Shown here piece by piece: positions 1 to 11,997 of a stretch of 64,000 nt of DNA. How positions within the stretch are numbered: position 1 is the first letter of the stretch; every line of letters starts with the position of its first letter. The stretch is taken from the NCBI GenBank assembly GCA_033980235.1, contig CM067064.1, positions 33,821,497-33,885,496 on the forward strand, read 5' to 3'. This DNA comes from Diadema setosum (taxonomy: Eukaryota > Echinodermata > Echinoidea > Diadematoida > Diadematidae). The notes beneath the pieces are model-generated. The model was not told where the DNA came from. It was given only the letters and a program-made list of their open reading frames with translations, and did not search any database. A program made the position numbers and the translations under genes.

Positions 1-81
1 TCTTGATTTGACAACTTCCAAAACTAAGTGAATTTCCTCCCGAGTCTATTGCAGCCATTCTCCGTATAGCGCACTACATTA

Positions 82-658
82 ATAAGGACATGCTCACCTT
101 CATATACATGTGGAATGAGTGAATGCAGCAATATTAGTAGAACACAACAGGGAAAGTTTGGGGAAGCTCGCACAAACCGTTCAAAAGTTATGAATTTTTT
201 AAGTATTTGCGCAGTCACTGCTGGATGAGAAGACTACTACAATAATGATGTCACATGAGTAGAACGATATACATAATATAAGGAAAATATATGGAGAACT
301 TCAGAAAATTTTATTTTTTTGAAAAACGTGCACATTTCCTCCACTTGTCACTTTTATATGTTTAAAGTGTAATATTATTCCCCCTGCCTTCTGAAAGAGG
401 CAAGTGTTCTTTTATTATTCGAGAAAAGTGGAAATATGTTGAACTTTCTTTAATGTTTCGATCTTCTTTATTATCGTTCTACACATTTGACATCACAATC
501 TGTAGTAGTCTTCTCATGCAGCAGTGACTGAACAGACTTCAAAAATTCATTACTTTTGAACGGATTGTCGATTTTCCTCAAACTCTCACTGATGTGTTCT
601 ACTAACATTGCTGCGATCATTCAATTCACATGTCTATGAAGGTTGACTTGTCCTTAAA
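82..658. mobile_element. Long-armed MITE, family M1 (copy 1)
   Basis: The left edge (TAAGGACATGCTCACCTTCAT) is repeated inverted at the right edge (ATGAAGGTTGACTTGTCCTTA). The arms continue inward for over 150 bp: the AGCAATATTAGTAGAACAC, GTTCAAAAGTTATGAATTTTT and CACTGCTGGATGAGAAGAC blocks on the left return in reverse complement on the right. The centre holds a CCCCTGCCTTCTGAAAGAGG block. Two further copies lie at 31151-31721 and 45583-46095. No coding capacity, so a non-autonomous DNA transposon is the likely reading; the mobilising family is not identifiable from this window. Confidence 0.75.
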
Positions 659-985
659 CTACAGCTTAACCACTCTGAAGAATACGATATACTGTGCGAA
701 CGTGCAAACACAAGTTAGAAGTTTCCCCCATCGAAACAGAACAAGCAGAGACAAATGTACACCGAGCGGCAATTAGTTTGTTACGGTTCCCAATCTAGCT
801 CTGACCACATACACTCGAAAGGAAAGTGACTCTGTTGTGATAGAGTGAAATCCATGTCCAATGAAAACCACTCGTAGTTAATCCTTTCTGTCAATCTGTG
901 CCAATGAGTTATTTAATGTGCAAAAAGTTGACACACATACCCATGGCCGGGAAATTCTTCTGGCATGCAAAGGGTTAGGAGGATA
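659..985. other. Non-coding, nothing recognised
   Basis: No open frame with protein-like composition, repeat structure or RNA gene that I can recognise between the MITE and the SINE-like fragment. Confidence 0.4.
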
Positions 986-989
986 GATG

Positions 990-1140
990 GAGCAAGGAGT
1001 TACCAGGCGAGCCTCTATAGTACCTCCATGGACGGGGCTGCTGTGCTTCAACGGGCTGTTAACTACGATGTCCGTGGTTCAGCTGAGGGGATTTGTGCCC
1101 CAAAGGCAAGACACTTTATTCTTATTGCCCAGTAACGTTC
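990..1140 (+). mobile_element. SINE-like fragment (body only)
   Basis: The stretch with GGTTCAGCTGAGGGGATTTG and GGCAAGACACTTTATTCTTA resembles the body of tRNA-derived SINEs that I associate with marine deuterostomes. No tRNA box A/B is visible at its left, so it would be a 5'-truncated copy. Assignment rests on remembered style, not on a second copy in this window. Confidence 0.35.
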
Positions 1141-1292
1141 TTGGAAGTTAAGATATTCGAATTTGATTTGTTGTTTATTGTAGTTTGTACATAATACATA
1201 CGATATGTCATCTTCTAATATATCATCTAATGAGTCGACCTTACCCCTCGGTTTGTCACTTGAGTCACTGACGGTCCTTTTCGTCCACGACA

Positions 1293-1400
1293 GTTATTGA
1301 TTGATTGATTGATTATTGATTATTGATTGATTGAGTGATGGATTGAATAATTGATTAAGTTTGTATCTATAGATTGATTTATCGATCGATTGATTGATTC
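1293..1400. repeat. (TTGA)n microsatellite, imperfect
   Basis: TTGATTGATTGATTGATTAT and similar units repeat imperfectly, interrupted by AT-rich sequence, ending with ATCGATCGATTGATTGATT. Confidence 0.85.
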
Positions 1401-1556
1401 CGTTAAATTTTCACAGGGTAGTCCTTTCAGTTAAACCAATATACAAATGGCGGTCCTGCATAAGAACAATACAATATACACACAGTTGCATGAAAAAAAA
1501 AATACAGTAAAATGATGATAGTGTATGGCCTACATAATTACAAAATGTTTACAAAG

Positions 1557-1914
1557 TTAAAAGGATGGTAAAGTTTTGGTTGACATGACAGGCAAGTTTC
1601 TAATATTTTGGTTTGCTCATGAGAAACCTCCTTTGAAATATGAAAGGGCATACAATTCTAAGAGAAACTCAAAATCTATTTGATGAAAATTGGTTTTGAG
1701 GTCCTAATGAAAGCTGGGACTCTCTTTTTATGGGAATCACTTTCTTTTACTTTTTTTTGTAAGCCATTGCAAAACCGATTTTACATCAAAAAAAAAAACT
1801 GTTCAATTCTTTTTAATGAATGCTCCTTGATATTTCAATGAGTGGTTTTTAATTGTCCTACAAAAAGTTAAAGTCTTAATTCCCATGTCAACGAAAATTA
1901 TAGCATCCCTTTAA
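1557..1914. mobile_element. MITE, family M2 (copy 1, diverged)
   Basis: It begins TTAAAAGGATGG and ends CATCCCTTTAA. It carries the family's inner blocks: GAAACCTC...GAAATATGAAAGGGCAT, TTTGATGAAAATTGGTTTT, then their reverse complements (GCAAAACCGATTTTACATCA). Homologous to 10095-10485 and 25361-25762, with more substitutions. Non-coding. Confidence 0.7.
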
Positions 1915-2365
1915 GATAACAAAGTATACAAGGCAGTATGCACGCAATATAATCTGTACTGCATGCATGCCAAACCAACTTTTCGAATAAAGCAGGGAGG
2001 TGTCTCACCTCCCTGAATAAAGTCATAGAGAGATTGATACCGTATAGCTGTAATACCACACCAGTTTCAAAGGGATATAAAACGTATAGACGTACATTGT
2101 CAACGCTAATGCTTAATGAGAAGGCTACGGGGTTTTGCTCGAGTCATTATGTTGAAATCGAAAGGGAAACGGTGTATGTCAGTCATATCGTAATTTACTT
2201 GGTGACACATCCAGGGCTGGTAAATTTGATTACATCCATTGAATGAGAATAATAAGTGGAGCGGGGGCAAATTCCTTCGTTTATGTGTACATTGCATGCT
2301 CGAACAATAATAAGTCGTATGTGCTTGTGCAGCATCATAATACACATAGTCACGTGAAAACAAAT

Positions 2366-2425
2366 TAGAGATAGAGAGAGAAAGAAAGAAAGAAAGGGAG
2401 GAGTAGGGGGGGGGGGGAGAGAAAA
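2366..2425. repeat. Purine tract (GA/AAAG/G-run)
   Basis: All-purine stretch: GAGATAGAGAGAG, then (AAAG)n, then a run of 12 G and GAGAGAAAAAC. It lies inside an antisense ORF only because it is low complexity. Confidence 0.85.
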
Positions 2426-2710
2426 ACAAGTGGATGGAAAACATCAGGGAGGTGGATTATCAGGATGAAATTATACATTTGATAGGCAGATACAACGACA
2501 TCAAGAGCAGGAAATAGGTCCTAGTAATTTCTTACCTTTTTTTTTTCTAAAATATATATATTTTTTTCAAGGGTAAAGAATTGTGTGGTCAGGTGGTGTT
2601 CACTAATAAGAGTTGGGGGTATGGAGATCGGGATTTGGATTTGTCCTACCGTCTATTTATATGATTGATTTCCGGAAGAAAGAGAAAAAATAGCTTAAAG
2701 GAGGAGAAAG

Positions 2711-2921
2711 GGAGATAGATAGGTAGATAGATAGATAGATAGATAGATAGACAGATAGATAGATAGATAGATAGGTAGATCGATAGATAGATGATAGATT
2801 GATATATATAGAGAGATAGATAGATAGTTAGGTAGACATACTATATAGATAAATGGATAGGGAGATAAGAAATAGATAGATAGGTAGAAATAGATATAGA
2901 TAAATAGAAATAGATAGAGAA
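2711..2921. repeat. (GATA)n microsatellite, ~210 bp
   Basis: GATAGATAGATA units with single-base variants (GGTA, GACA, GATC, AAATA). This is the longest tetranucleotide array in the window. The Tyr/Ile/Ser-rich ORFs crossing it on the minus strand are artefacts of the repeat. Confidence 0.95.
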
Positions 2922-4385
2922 ATGAAAGCACGTCTCTGGTATTCGCGTTTTACGCGTAATGCTGCATTATCAAAAACCCTGAGCACAATTCTGTTTTTAC
3001 TTCCTCCTTGGTTCCTTGAATAAACATGATGAAAGAGAAAGAGGATCTTGGCTGTATTCAAAGTCGGATAAAACTTCTGAGTATTATACAGTACACAGCG
3101 AGCCTCATTTCTAACGGACATATTATGCAACGTTGAATGTTGTGGATTGGAGGTTAATGTTGTGATATGTTTGATAGATACTTTATTTTCTGCAAATCAA
3201 TATTCATAAGTTACATAATCATGAAGATGCAGGAAGTATACAAAGTAAATTCAACGCAGAGTCGTTTGACTTGCATAAACCACGATACTCGTATTATAAG
3301 TACATTTCATATCATGAACATGTAGGAAATATATAAAATAAATTTAATACAGTCTTTTGACTTGCATAAACAACGATATGAAAGAAATATAATATACAAT
3401 ATGCATGTCTATGCAGCAGTGATAAGAATAACATTTATAGGTAAGAAACGATTATGCAGAGGGCCGCCATTATAAGCATTGCTTGAAAAGATGGCCGGCC
3501 CGAGGAAAAGATAAGGACGTACTAGATTCGTAACGATACAAATTCTGCTGCGAAGGTAGCAGGGGAAAAAAAAACTATCATTAAGCGCCTGTTTGTCAAA
3601 CACGTATACATATTAGGAAAGCCATATGACACTCTACTTCTTTCGATCGTTTAATATAATCAGTCGTAGCCATGACTGTAATTGTTATTACTTCACATAG
3701 ATTACATATCGCAATACAGACAATGATTCTTTCACAGTTTATTACTCAACGAAATTAATTATTGGCAGTATCGTCAATACCATGCAGTCAAAGTTATTTT
3801 TTATAATATTCATGCTGTGTTGAGTTGTTGTTTTCAAAGCAGTCTTCAGAAGGTATACAATAGTCCAACATTGATCGTGTAACAAAGGGCTCACACTTCT
3901 TTTCTGACCTTTTTTTTTCGGAGAAGCAAACGCATAGAGAACAAACAAACAATTAAATAAGCACCAAACACAACTACCCATCCTTTAACTTCGACCACTT
4001 TATCAACGTCGCTCCAGCATCTCGCCTCCCATACAGTGCCAGGTGTTATTAGACAATGGCACTGGCGATGTAATTTCATGGCTAGATTCAAGTGTAATTC
4101 AGTCGAACATACATTATATCGATGCACCAAGGACGATGAGGGGCCAGGGATACAGAGAAATATGGTGTGTTGGCGCCTCTTTCATCCAGGTACGTCGAAA
4201 ATTGGTCCGAACGTGTCTTTGCGAGGAGAATTCTGATCAAGTTCCATTTTGTTCGTATCAAATTCTTCTCGTTTCATACAAGAATTGGACAAGCAATAAA
4301 GGTGGTGTTTCCCGCTCATATACACACGTGTGCTGCTCTGTTGTATGGGGCTGATTTCCTGAAAATGTGCCTGTGCATCTCACTG
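2922..4385. other. Non-coding, no gene seen
   Basis: AT-rich sequence with short direct repeats: the block TTGACTTGCATAAAC(C/A)ACGATA occurs twice, near 3268 and 3359. The overlapping plus-strand ORFs around 4036-4391 have no recognisable domain. I do not support a gene. Confidence 0.45.
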
Positions 4386-4390
4386 TATTA

Positions 4391-4442
4391 ATCATCATCA
4401 TCATCATCATCATCATCGTCGTCGTCGTCGTCGTCATCATCG

Positions 4443-4473
<31 letters not shown>

Positions 4474-4474
4474 T

Positions 4475-4517
<43 letters not shown>
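4391..4517. repeat. (ATC)n trinucleotide array
   Basis: About 40 ATC units with a GTC block near 4417-4433. Translates as poly-Ile on one strand and poly-Met on the other, which explains the ORFs crossing it. Not coding. Confidence 0.95.
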
Positions 4518-5778
4518 CGATCACAATATTTTTAGTTCTCCTTCTCATCATTCTTGCTATGACAAGCACAGTGCACTTCCGTTATGACGAACACGGTTAT
4601 AATGAAATTCTCGTTACAGTGAAGTGTAAATTCAGTTCCCCAAATTATCATGTATATAATCTTTATGCAACTGTTCGGATATGACGAAATTTCGATGTAA
4701 AGAAAGAAAACCGTCGATCCCGAGTACCTCGTTATAACGGCATTCCACTGTGCTTAATTGCACTACTCACTTACTTTAATTCTTATAAATGTCTAAAAAC
4801 TCACTATCGTCGTTACAACCTTTAAAATGTTGTAGTTGTTATAATGTGCCTTTGCACAGATATTCAAAAATATGACGCATGTAGTGGATTCCAAGTTATC
4901 TTTCACCTTTTTTCCCCATGCAAATAAGTGTGCCATGTATTTGAAGAGTTCGATCGCAAAATGGACTAAGCGCCACTTTTAAACAAGTAAGTCCATCATT
5001 AGACAAAGCAATATAAATCCTTTCCAGTGGTAACGACAGCTTCTCAAATAATCAGGAATATTCTAAGATATAAGTAAAGACATTCAATTTTTGTATAATT
5101 TTCTTAGATTTTTAGCAGCTATAATCGCAAATATCTCAAGTAATCAAGAATGGAGTTCACTCACTTTGAGATCAAAAGCTGTTGGTAGACATTAACCAGT
5201 TTATCCCTCAATGATTTAGAACGCTACATTAGGTTATATCATTCATCAGTCGGGGAGTTGAAGTCATAATGATGCGTATGCCAAAAGCTTTGAAGTCGAG
5301 TGGACAGGTTCAAGAGGAATGTAAGCGGTTTGATGGCTGCACTCCGAGTCTGACAATATTGCCCGCGCCTCCGTTGCTATCTTTCGTAACTCTGACTTCG
5401 TACCCACTTGATTTAGTAGAATACATACCGTCTCTTATGAACCATTGTAGGTATGTTGATGGTTGAAGGCTTTGATAAGGGTACACTCTTGCTTTTGTAA
5501 CTGGTAATTGATTTTTGTTTTTTTTAACAAGACGCTCATAAAGTATCATTTTTGTTTATTAACAAGACTTCCGTCAAAACCAAATAATAGCTAAGAAGGG
5601 AGACCTCTTGCATTATCTGTCAATCTTTAATTCTATCAATCCCCCATTTTTTCAAGATAATGAAATAGGTGCAGTATGAAGGTCTGTGCTGCTTTAGTTA
5701 TGTATGATAATGTATTGTATCATTCCTTTCCATTATATTTCAAAGCATTATGTTATGAAGTTTGTTTGAAACAATGCA
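4518..5778. other. Non-coding, no gene seen
   Basis: Unremarkable AT-rich DNA. The 5269-5466 plus and 5310-5549 minus ORFs overlap each other and show no domain features. Confidence 0.45.
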
Positions 5779-5926
5779 GGGCCCCGTTTCATAAAACTTG
5801 TCATCAGTGACAAGTTGTCATAGATGTGACAAGCTACTGAAATCCTTGCATCTGATTGGCTGAGAGCAAATTTGTCAAAGAAATGTGGCAGTTGTCATTG
5901 ATAACAAGTTTTATGAAACGGGCCCC
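5779..5926. mobile_element. GGGCCC-ended foldback MITE (M5, copy 1)
   Basis: Terminal inverted repeat of about 23 bp: left end GGGCCCCGTTTCATAAAACT, right end AGTTTTATGAAACGGGCCCC. Subterminal GACAAGTTGTCA and TTGTCATTGATAACAAG motifs add further inverted structure. 148 bp, non-coding. Related GGGCCC(T/A)...TTTTATAAAAC elements occur at 13460-13614 and 22795-22896. Confidence 0.85.
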
Positions 5927-6424
5927 AGATCAAACTTTGTTAACCAAAACAACCAGGAAATAAAAAGTTGCGATTGTTTTTCTTCATAGACGGGAGAAGA
6001 TGGCGAAAAGAAGAGAAGTGGAGGAACTTTGAAAGGAGGTAATAGGAGGAGAAGAAATGAGAGAGGGATGACGAGATAAACTGGACTCAACAAAATTCTG
6101 TGGTTATTACTTTCATCCCCTTTGCCCGATGGACTTCCTGCGCCTAATATTTATGGGGACTATATGTAGCGTCTAAGATTTCTAGTGTCATGGACAGGAC
6201 CTCGGTTATAACTAACTGTTGCTGGTATATTATAAAAACAATTACGCAAAGAACCCTACGACAACTCATACCTACTCAGTGTAAACACGGTAGAAAAAGG
6301 AACACACGAAGAGACGGTCAGTTTCACCCACCAAGTCCTCTACGTTTTATAGCATCACGAACGTTTCCAGAGTACCTCCATCTTTCCAAATTTCATGTCG
6401 GATTTTTGCCTCTTTCCTCAAATC

Positions 6425-7036
6425 TCAAAGGGGATATCCAGTCCAAAAGTTAGTTAGTCTGATTGAAAAAAAGAGTAAAATCTTATGAATTCAACAGTAA
6501 AAATTTGACTGAAATCAGATGAAAATCAAGGAAGTTATGAAATTTTGAAGTTTTGCTAATTTCTGCAAAACAGTTCTTGTACAGTGGATATGAATATGCA
6601 AATGAGTGAGCTGACCATGTCATACCCTCACAATTTTCCATTGATCGTGTACCAAAAAATGATGGAAATTCAACGTTTCTGTCTTTGAAGTCTAAAACAT
6701 CATGTTATTCCTGGTTGAATAATTTCAGAATAGTGATCAGTTAGATATATCAGGATTTGATCCCAAGGCATATTTGCGTTTGAATGAAAAACGGGAAATT
6801 CCCAAATTTTATGTAACAACTATATGGGAAGTTGTGAGGGTATGGCATGCTCAATTTGCCATTTGCATATTCATATTGACTGTTCAAGAACTGTTTCCTG
6901 AAAAAGTTAGCAAAATTTCAAATGTCATAACTTCCTTATTTTTACCAGATTTCGATCAAAATTTTACCGTTGAACTCGTAATATTTTACTTTTTCTTATC
7001 AGACTAACTTATATTTGGACTAGCTTTCACCTTTAA
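6425..7036. mobile_element. MITE, family M3 (copy 1)
   Basis: The left block GTCCAAAAGTTAGTTAGTCTG returns inverted on the right (CAGACTAACTTATATTTGGAC). Further in, AAAACAGTTCTTGTACAGTG and GATATGAATATGCAAATGAG pair with the right-hand ATTTGCATATTCATATTGAC and CAAGAACTGTTTCCTG. The right terminus is CCTTTAA and the left is CTCAAAGGGG, so the ancestral terminus was probably TTAAAGG. A second copy lies at about 28515-29142. Non-coding. Confidence 0.75.
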
Positions 7037-7297
7037 TTCCAAAGATTACACAGACACTACAAAAGGTGCCAATCTGTTTACAACACTGCCTTCTTTGCAT
7101 CGATCCGCTGGGTATGCAACTGGCATTTAGAGCGATATACGACGTTTTGTCAATGAAAGTCAACTCTGTTACTTCTGCTAGAAGGTTTATGTCCTGTTAG
7201 AACGCGTCAAAGATATATTTATTTGGAATATTTATACAATAATGCCATCCCTGGGATACAGGGACTGTTATCAATGTCATCATCATTTCCCTAGCTT

Positions 7298-7602
7298 AAC
7301 CCTGCTGGAAAAAAAAAAATTACAGTGTCTCACAGTGTGTTCACAATGTGTTCACATAGTAGACTATGATAGTTATGTGAAAGCGCTCAAATTTAACAAT
7401 GTGAAGATGATTTCACACTGTGGTGTGGTTATTCACAGAGAGTTTACATAGTATAATGCTCTGTTTCACACACTGTCAATTGATGATTCACAATGTATTC
7501 ACAATGTATTCACAGTGTTAAAGCGCCAGATTTGAGATGACAGTGTGAATAAATTTCACACTGCATTTCACACAGTAAGACACTGTTCTTTCCAGCAGGG
7601 TA
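7298..7602. mobile_element. Foldback MITE, family M4 (copy 1)
   Basis: Left end ACCCTGCTGGAAA, right end TTTCCAGCAGGGTA. Inner arms pair TTACAGTGTCTCACAGTGTG with CACACAGTAAGACACTGTTC. The interior is built of short TTCACA(A/G)TGT units, so almost the whole element can fold on itself. A diverged copy sits at 60004-60294. Confidence 0.8.
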
Positions 7603-10094
7603 CTCGTACCAAGTAACATTTTTTTTTTTTTTCATCCCGGTCGAGAGGGGAAACGTACAGGTAAAGACAGAATATGTATATACACTGTATGTGTCAGTCA
7701 TGATGTACGTTTCTGTAGAAACAAGTTCAGATAATTTAACAAGGAAACTAGAATCTGCACGAACTCTGGGCCACAGGATAAAGGGCGAGTTTCTGACGTG
7801 ACTTAAAATTTTATTCAATACCAGGAAAACAAGACGGGATGCTGTACCAGCTTTGAGAAGTCGTTTGCTGTTAACGTAGCTGTCGAAAGTCCAACAAGAC
7901 CGCAAGCTCTTCTCTGTTTACAGTCTGCCAATGTAAACTGAACCAGCTGAATGAGAAGTATTTGAAATTAAACAAAGGTATAGACAAAAGGGAAGGGAAA
8001 ACTATATGTCTCACGGGGTATTGACACAGTGGGGGCGTACATTTCTTGAAGATTTTGTCTCCTTTGCAAGTGGGTCATTCTAAACGTGCTTGGTGATTAT
8101 GTTTGCTATTCATCTCGCTGTATGTATGTATGTATGTGTGTATGTTTGCATGTACATTATTCGTCAGTTCTCCTGTTTTTCCAACATTGGAATAGACAGT
8201 GTATCCATTTTGTCAGGATAAGTTTCAGGGAATTTGCTGAAAAAAACTACAATTTTATCTGGATAACCTGATGAATACTTCGCGACAAAAAGGACGTAAA
8301 AGGATAGGCATATAAGTAGACGATTACATATAACCGCTATGTGCGTGTTGGCTGTAGGTCCATGGTTAAAGAACCAAAGACATGCATGACATAGAGCGGG
8401 TTGGGTTAAGAGGATCCGAAGTAGACAACCCAAAGACTGATCTGTTTTGACGTTTTTGTCCTGTACAGGGCGGTAGACCTTTCAGCTTCTTCAAGTGGCT
8501 ACTTCTGCTCCAGTCAATGGCCTCGACAGGGTTACTCTGTGATATAAGTCTCTCTTTTTTTTTTCCAAGAAAGATCTCCTTAATGCAAACTTCCATAGTA
8601 CTATTAGTCCAAAACAGAATCCCTCATATTCTCTCCCAATGTAGCTGGTAATTGATAGACTAATGAGACTATTTTAGGCATTCGTGGAGGTTCAACACCA
8701 TGCATGAAAAAACAAGGAATGAAAAACATTATCCCTGGTTTTCTCTCGCCTTTTGCGTTTAACGGTTTCCAAGTAAACGATCGCCTGAGAATCCGCGCAT
8801 TGCGTCACTGTACATACCTCCGGGAGGGATGACTTTTTCACATCATCCTCTCCAAACAGACAAAATCTATCCCCGCATGCCAAAAATTTTCCCCCAATAC
8901 ATCTTGTCTGTCAGCTTCTAAACAAAAAGTAAAGTAACACATACACAACAAAAAGTCGAGGGTACAGACCCTCCTTCTTCCACAGACAAACAGACCAGAC
9001 AGACATTTAAAGACACAAGTTTTATATACATGAACGCAGACACACGTTCGTGAATAAATATATAGATATACATACAGACAGAAAAACGTACACGTGACAA
9101 ACAAAATCACGGACACTCGCACGACGCGAGACATATAACAGAACAGAATGCCAGAGCCTCGACCGGACAAATCCTTTATTTTGGGAGACAACATTCGCAC
9201 CTCCGAAATGCCACGCACACCCCCGGGGAGCGCTTCGCCAGTGATGCGACATCCGTCACGAAGCGAGAGGAAGAGGTTGGCAAAGAGGACCCTCAAAGAA
9301 GACTATTTCTGATTGGTTTGGACGTAAAGTGGATGAATACCACATCATCATCTCTGTAATCATCACCATATACCCAACATCTACAATTAAAGTACTTGGC
9401 TGATTTTTCCTCTTTTTCTTTTAAGAGACATTTTAAAGAGAAAGACATTTTTAAAGAAGAATGCCACTCCAAACATCTTGATCATTACTGGCAAACAGTC
9501 CAGAATGAACAGGGAAGAAGTGGATTCATTGTATCGAATACAGAATAAAACAGTAAATCCGAAAAAGGGCATGTCTAAAATGTTTTCTTTAAGCAGTGAT
9601 ATTGGCCGTAGGCAATCATATACCGTTATGCTAAAGACTTGTGCCATTAACACATAGTGCTCTTATGGGTCTGAACTCCAATACCCCTATAAGTCTTCCC
9701 TATATAAATACAATGTACAAGAATTTGAAAAAGAAAATGAAACATGTTAGAAATTGAATCATCTCCTCATAATACTCACGTGTCATAAACTGAGCATTGA
9801 GGGCGTTATAGCTGCTAAATCATCGGTTAGAAACATTTTTCGTTGTGAGGATATTTTACATGATTTGAGCTGCATTCATTACTGCATTGTTTTTTCTTTT
9901 TGCACGAAGTCAAATAAATAGGGCCTTATATACAGGCTTTCATGCATTATGGAAAATGAAAAATTAATGGCAGAAAATCTATAATCAATTATCGTCGTTG
10001 CAACTGATTCTCAAGATAGATTATGTACGTGTGACCGAAATTCCTGCTTCCTGATTGGGGGTGGGGGTTGTTATGCATAATTATCAATAAAACT
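7603..10094. other. Non-coding, no gene seen
   Basis: No repeat family or gene that I recognise, apart from short (TATG)n near 8121-8150 and T-runs. The minus-strand ORFs here (7510-7905, 8838-9296 and overlaps) are not domain-bearing; three overlapping minus-strand frames at 8838-9296 are open at once, which argues against coding. Confidence 0.45.
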
Positions 10095-10485
10095 TTAAAG
10101 GGACTGTACAGTACTGGTTGAGGTGGGGATTCATGTTTTGAACTTTCGTAAGTGAGATAATGAAAAGCCTCTTATGAAATATGAAAGAGCATGTAATCTT
10201 AAGAAGGATTCAACGTTTATTTGATGAAAATTGGTTTTCAAATGGCTGAGATATCCAAAAAAGTGTTAATAATAAAAGGCGAGATGCCACAACTTTATTA
10301 GGATCTCTTTGTTTCGCCTTGTTTTTGGATATCTCAGCCATTTCAAAACCGATTTTCATCAAATAAACTTTTGACACCCCTTAGAACTGCATGCTCTTTG
10401 ACATCTCATAGAGTGGTTTCTGAATATCTCGCAAAACGTTAAAAGTTAAATCCTCACCTCGACCAGAACTGTACACTCCCTTTAA
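10095..10485. mobile_element. MITE, family M2 (copy 2, intact ends)
   Basis: Best-preserved member: TTAAAGGGACTGTACAGTAC at the left, ACTGTACACTCCCTTTAA at the right. Arms include TTTGATGAAAATTGGTTTTC and GGCTGAGATATCC, returned as GGATATCTCAGCC and AACCGATTTTCATCAAATAA. 391 bp with no coding capacity. The TTAA at each end may be target duplication or part of the repeat; the two readings cannot be separated here. Confidence 0.85.
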
Positions 10486-10824
10486 AATTGGATGATGTTT
10501 CATTTCAAATACAATTAACAAAGAGATCTTCCCTTTCTTCCAAAGGGATAGCATAGATGACAGAGTGATAAACTGAGCAATGTTGAGCCCATTGCATGTA
10601 ACAAGCTTCAAACTCGCACAGAAATAAAACAAACAAAATGTGTCACTGAGTGAGACAAGACCAGAAGCATCATCCTTGTTTGTGTAGAGGGAACCGAGTT
10701 TTTGCAAACAGATCACCCTACAGTATAACAAGAGAGATGAAGAAAAAAAAAAGATACCTCGAGAGGTGGGACTACTCCATTTTGAATCGATGTTATCCAC
10801 ACAGTTCGATTGCACTTCGAGGAG

Positions 10825-10832
10825 GTGTGTGT

Positions 10833-10863
<31 letters not shown>

Positions 10864-10866
10864 GGG
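10825..10866. repeat. (GT)n followed by a 20-G run
   Basis: GTGTGT array continuing into 20 consecutive G at 10847-10866. On the complementary strand it gives the poly-Pro/His-Thr ORF, which is an artefact. Confidence 0.95.
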
Positions 10867-11430
10867 AGTACCCGCGCGATGCATGCCGGGTAATCAAATT
10901 AGCCTGAATAGAGGTAGCCATGACCAGCAAGAGAGAAGAACGAAGGCCTAATGATTAAGATGCGCGCGAATAAATACACTCCCTTCCGTTGGAGTAACGA
11001 TCTCGATCCATCATTAGTTCTATGGAAAAGGCGTTAATGGTGAGAAAGAATCATGTGCCGAACGTTCAACGTTTTTTTCACTGTCCCTCCCTCCTGTTTA
11101 GTCCTTCGCCGAATGCTTAAGGGGTTATTCATATGATTCAATTCTCATAACCATCCATCACCCACAATCGAAGTCCTTCCATTTATTTTTACGACCCAGA
11201 TGGACTGTTCGCACGATATCCATCTTAAAGTAGGAAGATCTTCTTATTTTGTGCAAACTTCTATTTTCTTACTTTCTGGGAATGACGCAAAGTCTTTGCT
11301 ATCATTTTGAGTATTTGATATAATAATTCTTATTTCCGTTTCTTATCTTTAACGTTCAAAGGTGCACACAGGAATAACATATCGAAACTTGCTGTTTAGG
11401 GATGCTCTTCTGTTCTGTTTTGTTGTAGCC

Positions 11431-11570
11431 TATGTATGTATGTATGTATGTATGTATGTATGTATGTATGTATGTGTGTGTATGTATGGATGTGTGTATG
11501 TATGTGCGTGTATTTTTGTATGTATGTATGTGTGTGTATGTATGTATGTATGTGTGTATGTTGTATGTAT
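11431..11570. repeat. (GTAT)n microsatellite
   Basis: TATGTATGTATG units with GTGTGTG interruptions over about 140 bp. ORFs open in several frames on both strands across it are low-complexity artefacts. Confidence 0.95.
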
Positions 11571-11600
11571 GCTTGAGACATTCTCCCTTTGTGTTAACCA

Positions 11601-11661
11601 TGGAAAATAAAGTAAAAATTCAATTAAATCTCAATTATAAGAACTGAACTGAACTGAACTT
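11601..11661 (+). repeat. LINE-type tail with (GAACT)n
   Basis: AAAATAAAGTAAAAATTC followed by four ACTGA units. A short tandem pentamer after an AATAAA-like motif is typical of the 3' terminus of CR1/L2-like non-LTR retrotransposons; the same pentamer tail recurs at 49568-49602. No LINE body is recognisable to the left. Confidence 0.4.
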
Positions 11662-11734
11662 CCAGACTTCTTCCACTTTGTTATCTTTTTGTATATAAGA
11701 CGGTTCAATTTATCTTTTCGTTGATGTTCTTCTC

Positions 11735-11997
11735 CAGAGGGACCCACATACTACAAGCTCTGTCTTTTTAGTGGGTCCCTCCATTTTTCGCATGTAAAAC
11801 AATGGTATACATGTATTTCGCTTTGATCACTTATGTTTCTTTCTTGCAATACAATGTATGATTACTTTACGTCCTCAATTGTTATACTCTTTTTATTACA
11901 CTATGTTCTACTTACCTTATTTTCTGTTACTAAATGAAGTGAAACATATGTTTTGGTGAAAAATGAAATAAACTTTGAACTTTGAACTTTTGAGTGC
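11735..11997 (+). mobile_element. LINE 3' end fragment with hairpin and (AACTTTG)n tail
   Basis: A stem GAGGGACCCAC (11736-11746) pairs with GTGGGTCCCTC (11771-11781) around a 24-nt loop. About 180 nt of T-rich sequence follows, then AATGAAATAAACTTTGAACT ending in AACTTTG repeats. Conserved hairpin, AATAAA-like signal and short direct-repeat tail are the usual 3'-UTR layout of CR1/L2-like LINEs. No ORF2 remains. Confidence 0.55.

Noticed and set aside
2034..2444. Overlapping plus and minus ORFs as small genes
   Set aside because: They overlap on opposite strands; the minus-strand one is mostly the purine tract read as Ser/Leu/Pro.
4258..4684. Met-rich and Ile-rich ORFs
   Set aside because: Both are direct translations of the (ATC)n array.
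8838..9296. 152-codon minus-strand ORF
   Set aside because: Two other minus-strand frames are open over the same bases, composition is Cys/Val/Tyr-rich from TGT/GTA words, and no motif is visible.
10381..10884. 167-codon minus-strand ORF
   Set aside because: Begins in the complement of the (GT)n/G-run and ends inside the M2 element; no protein-like core.
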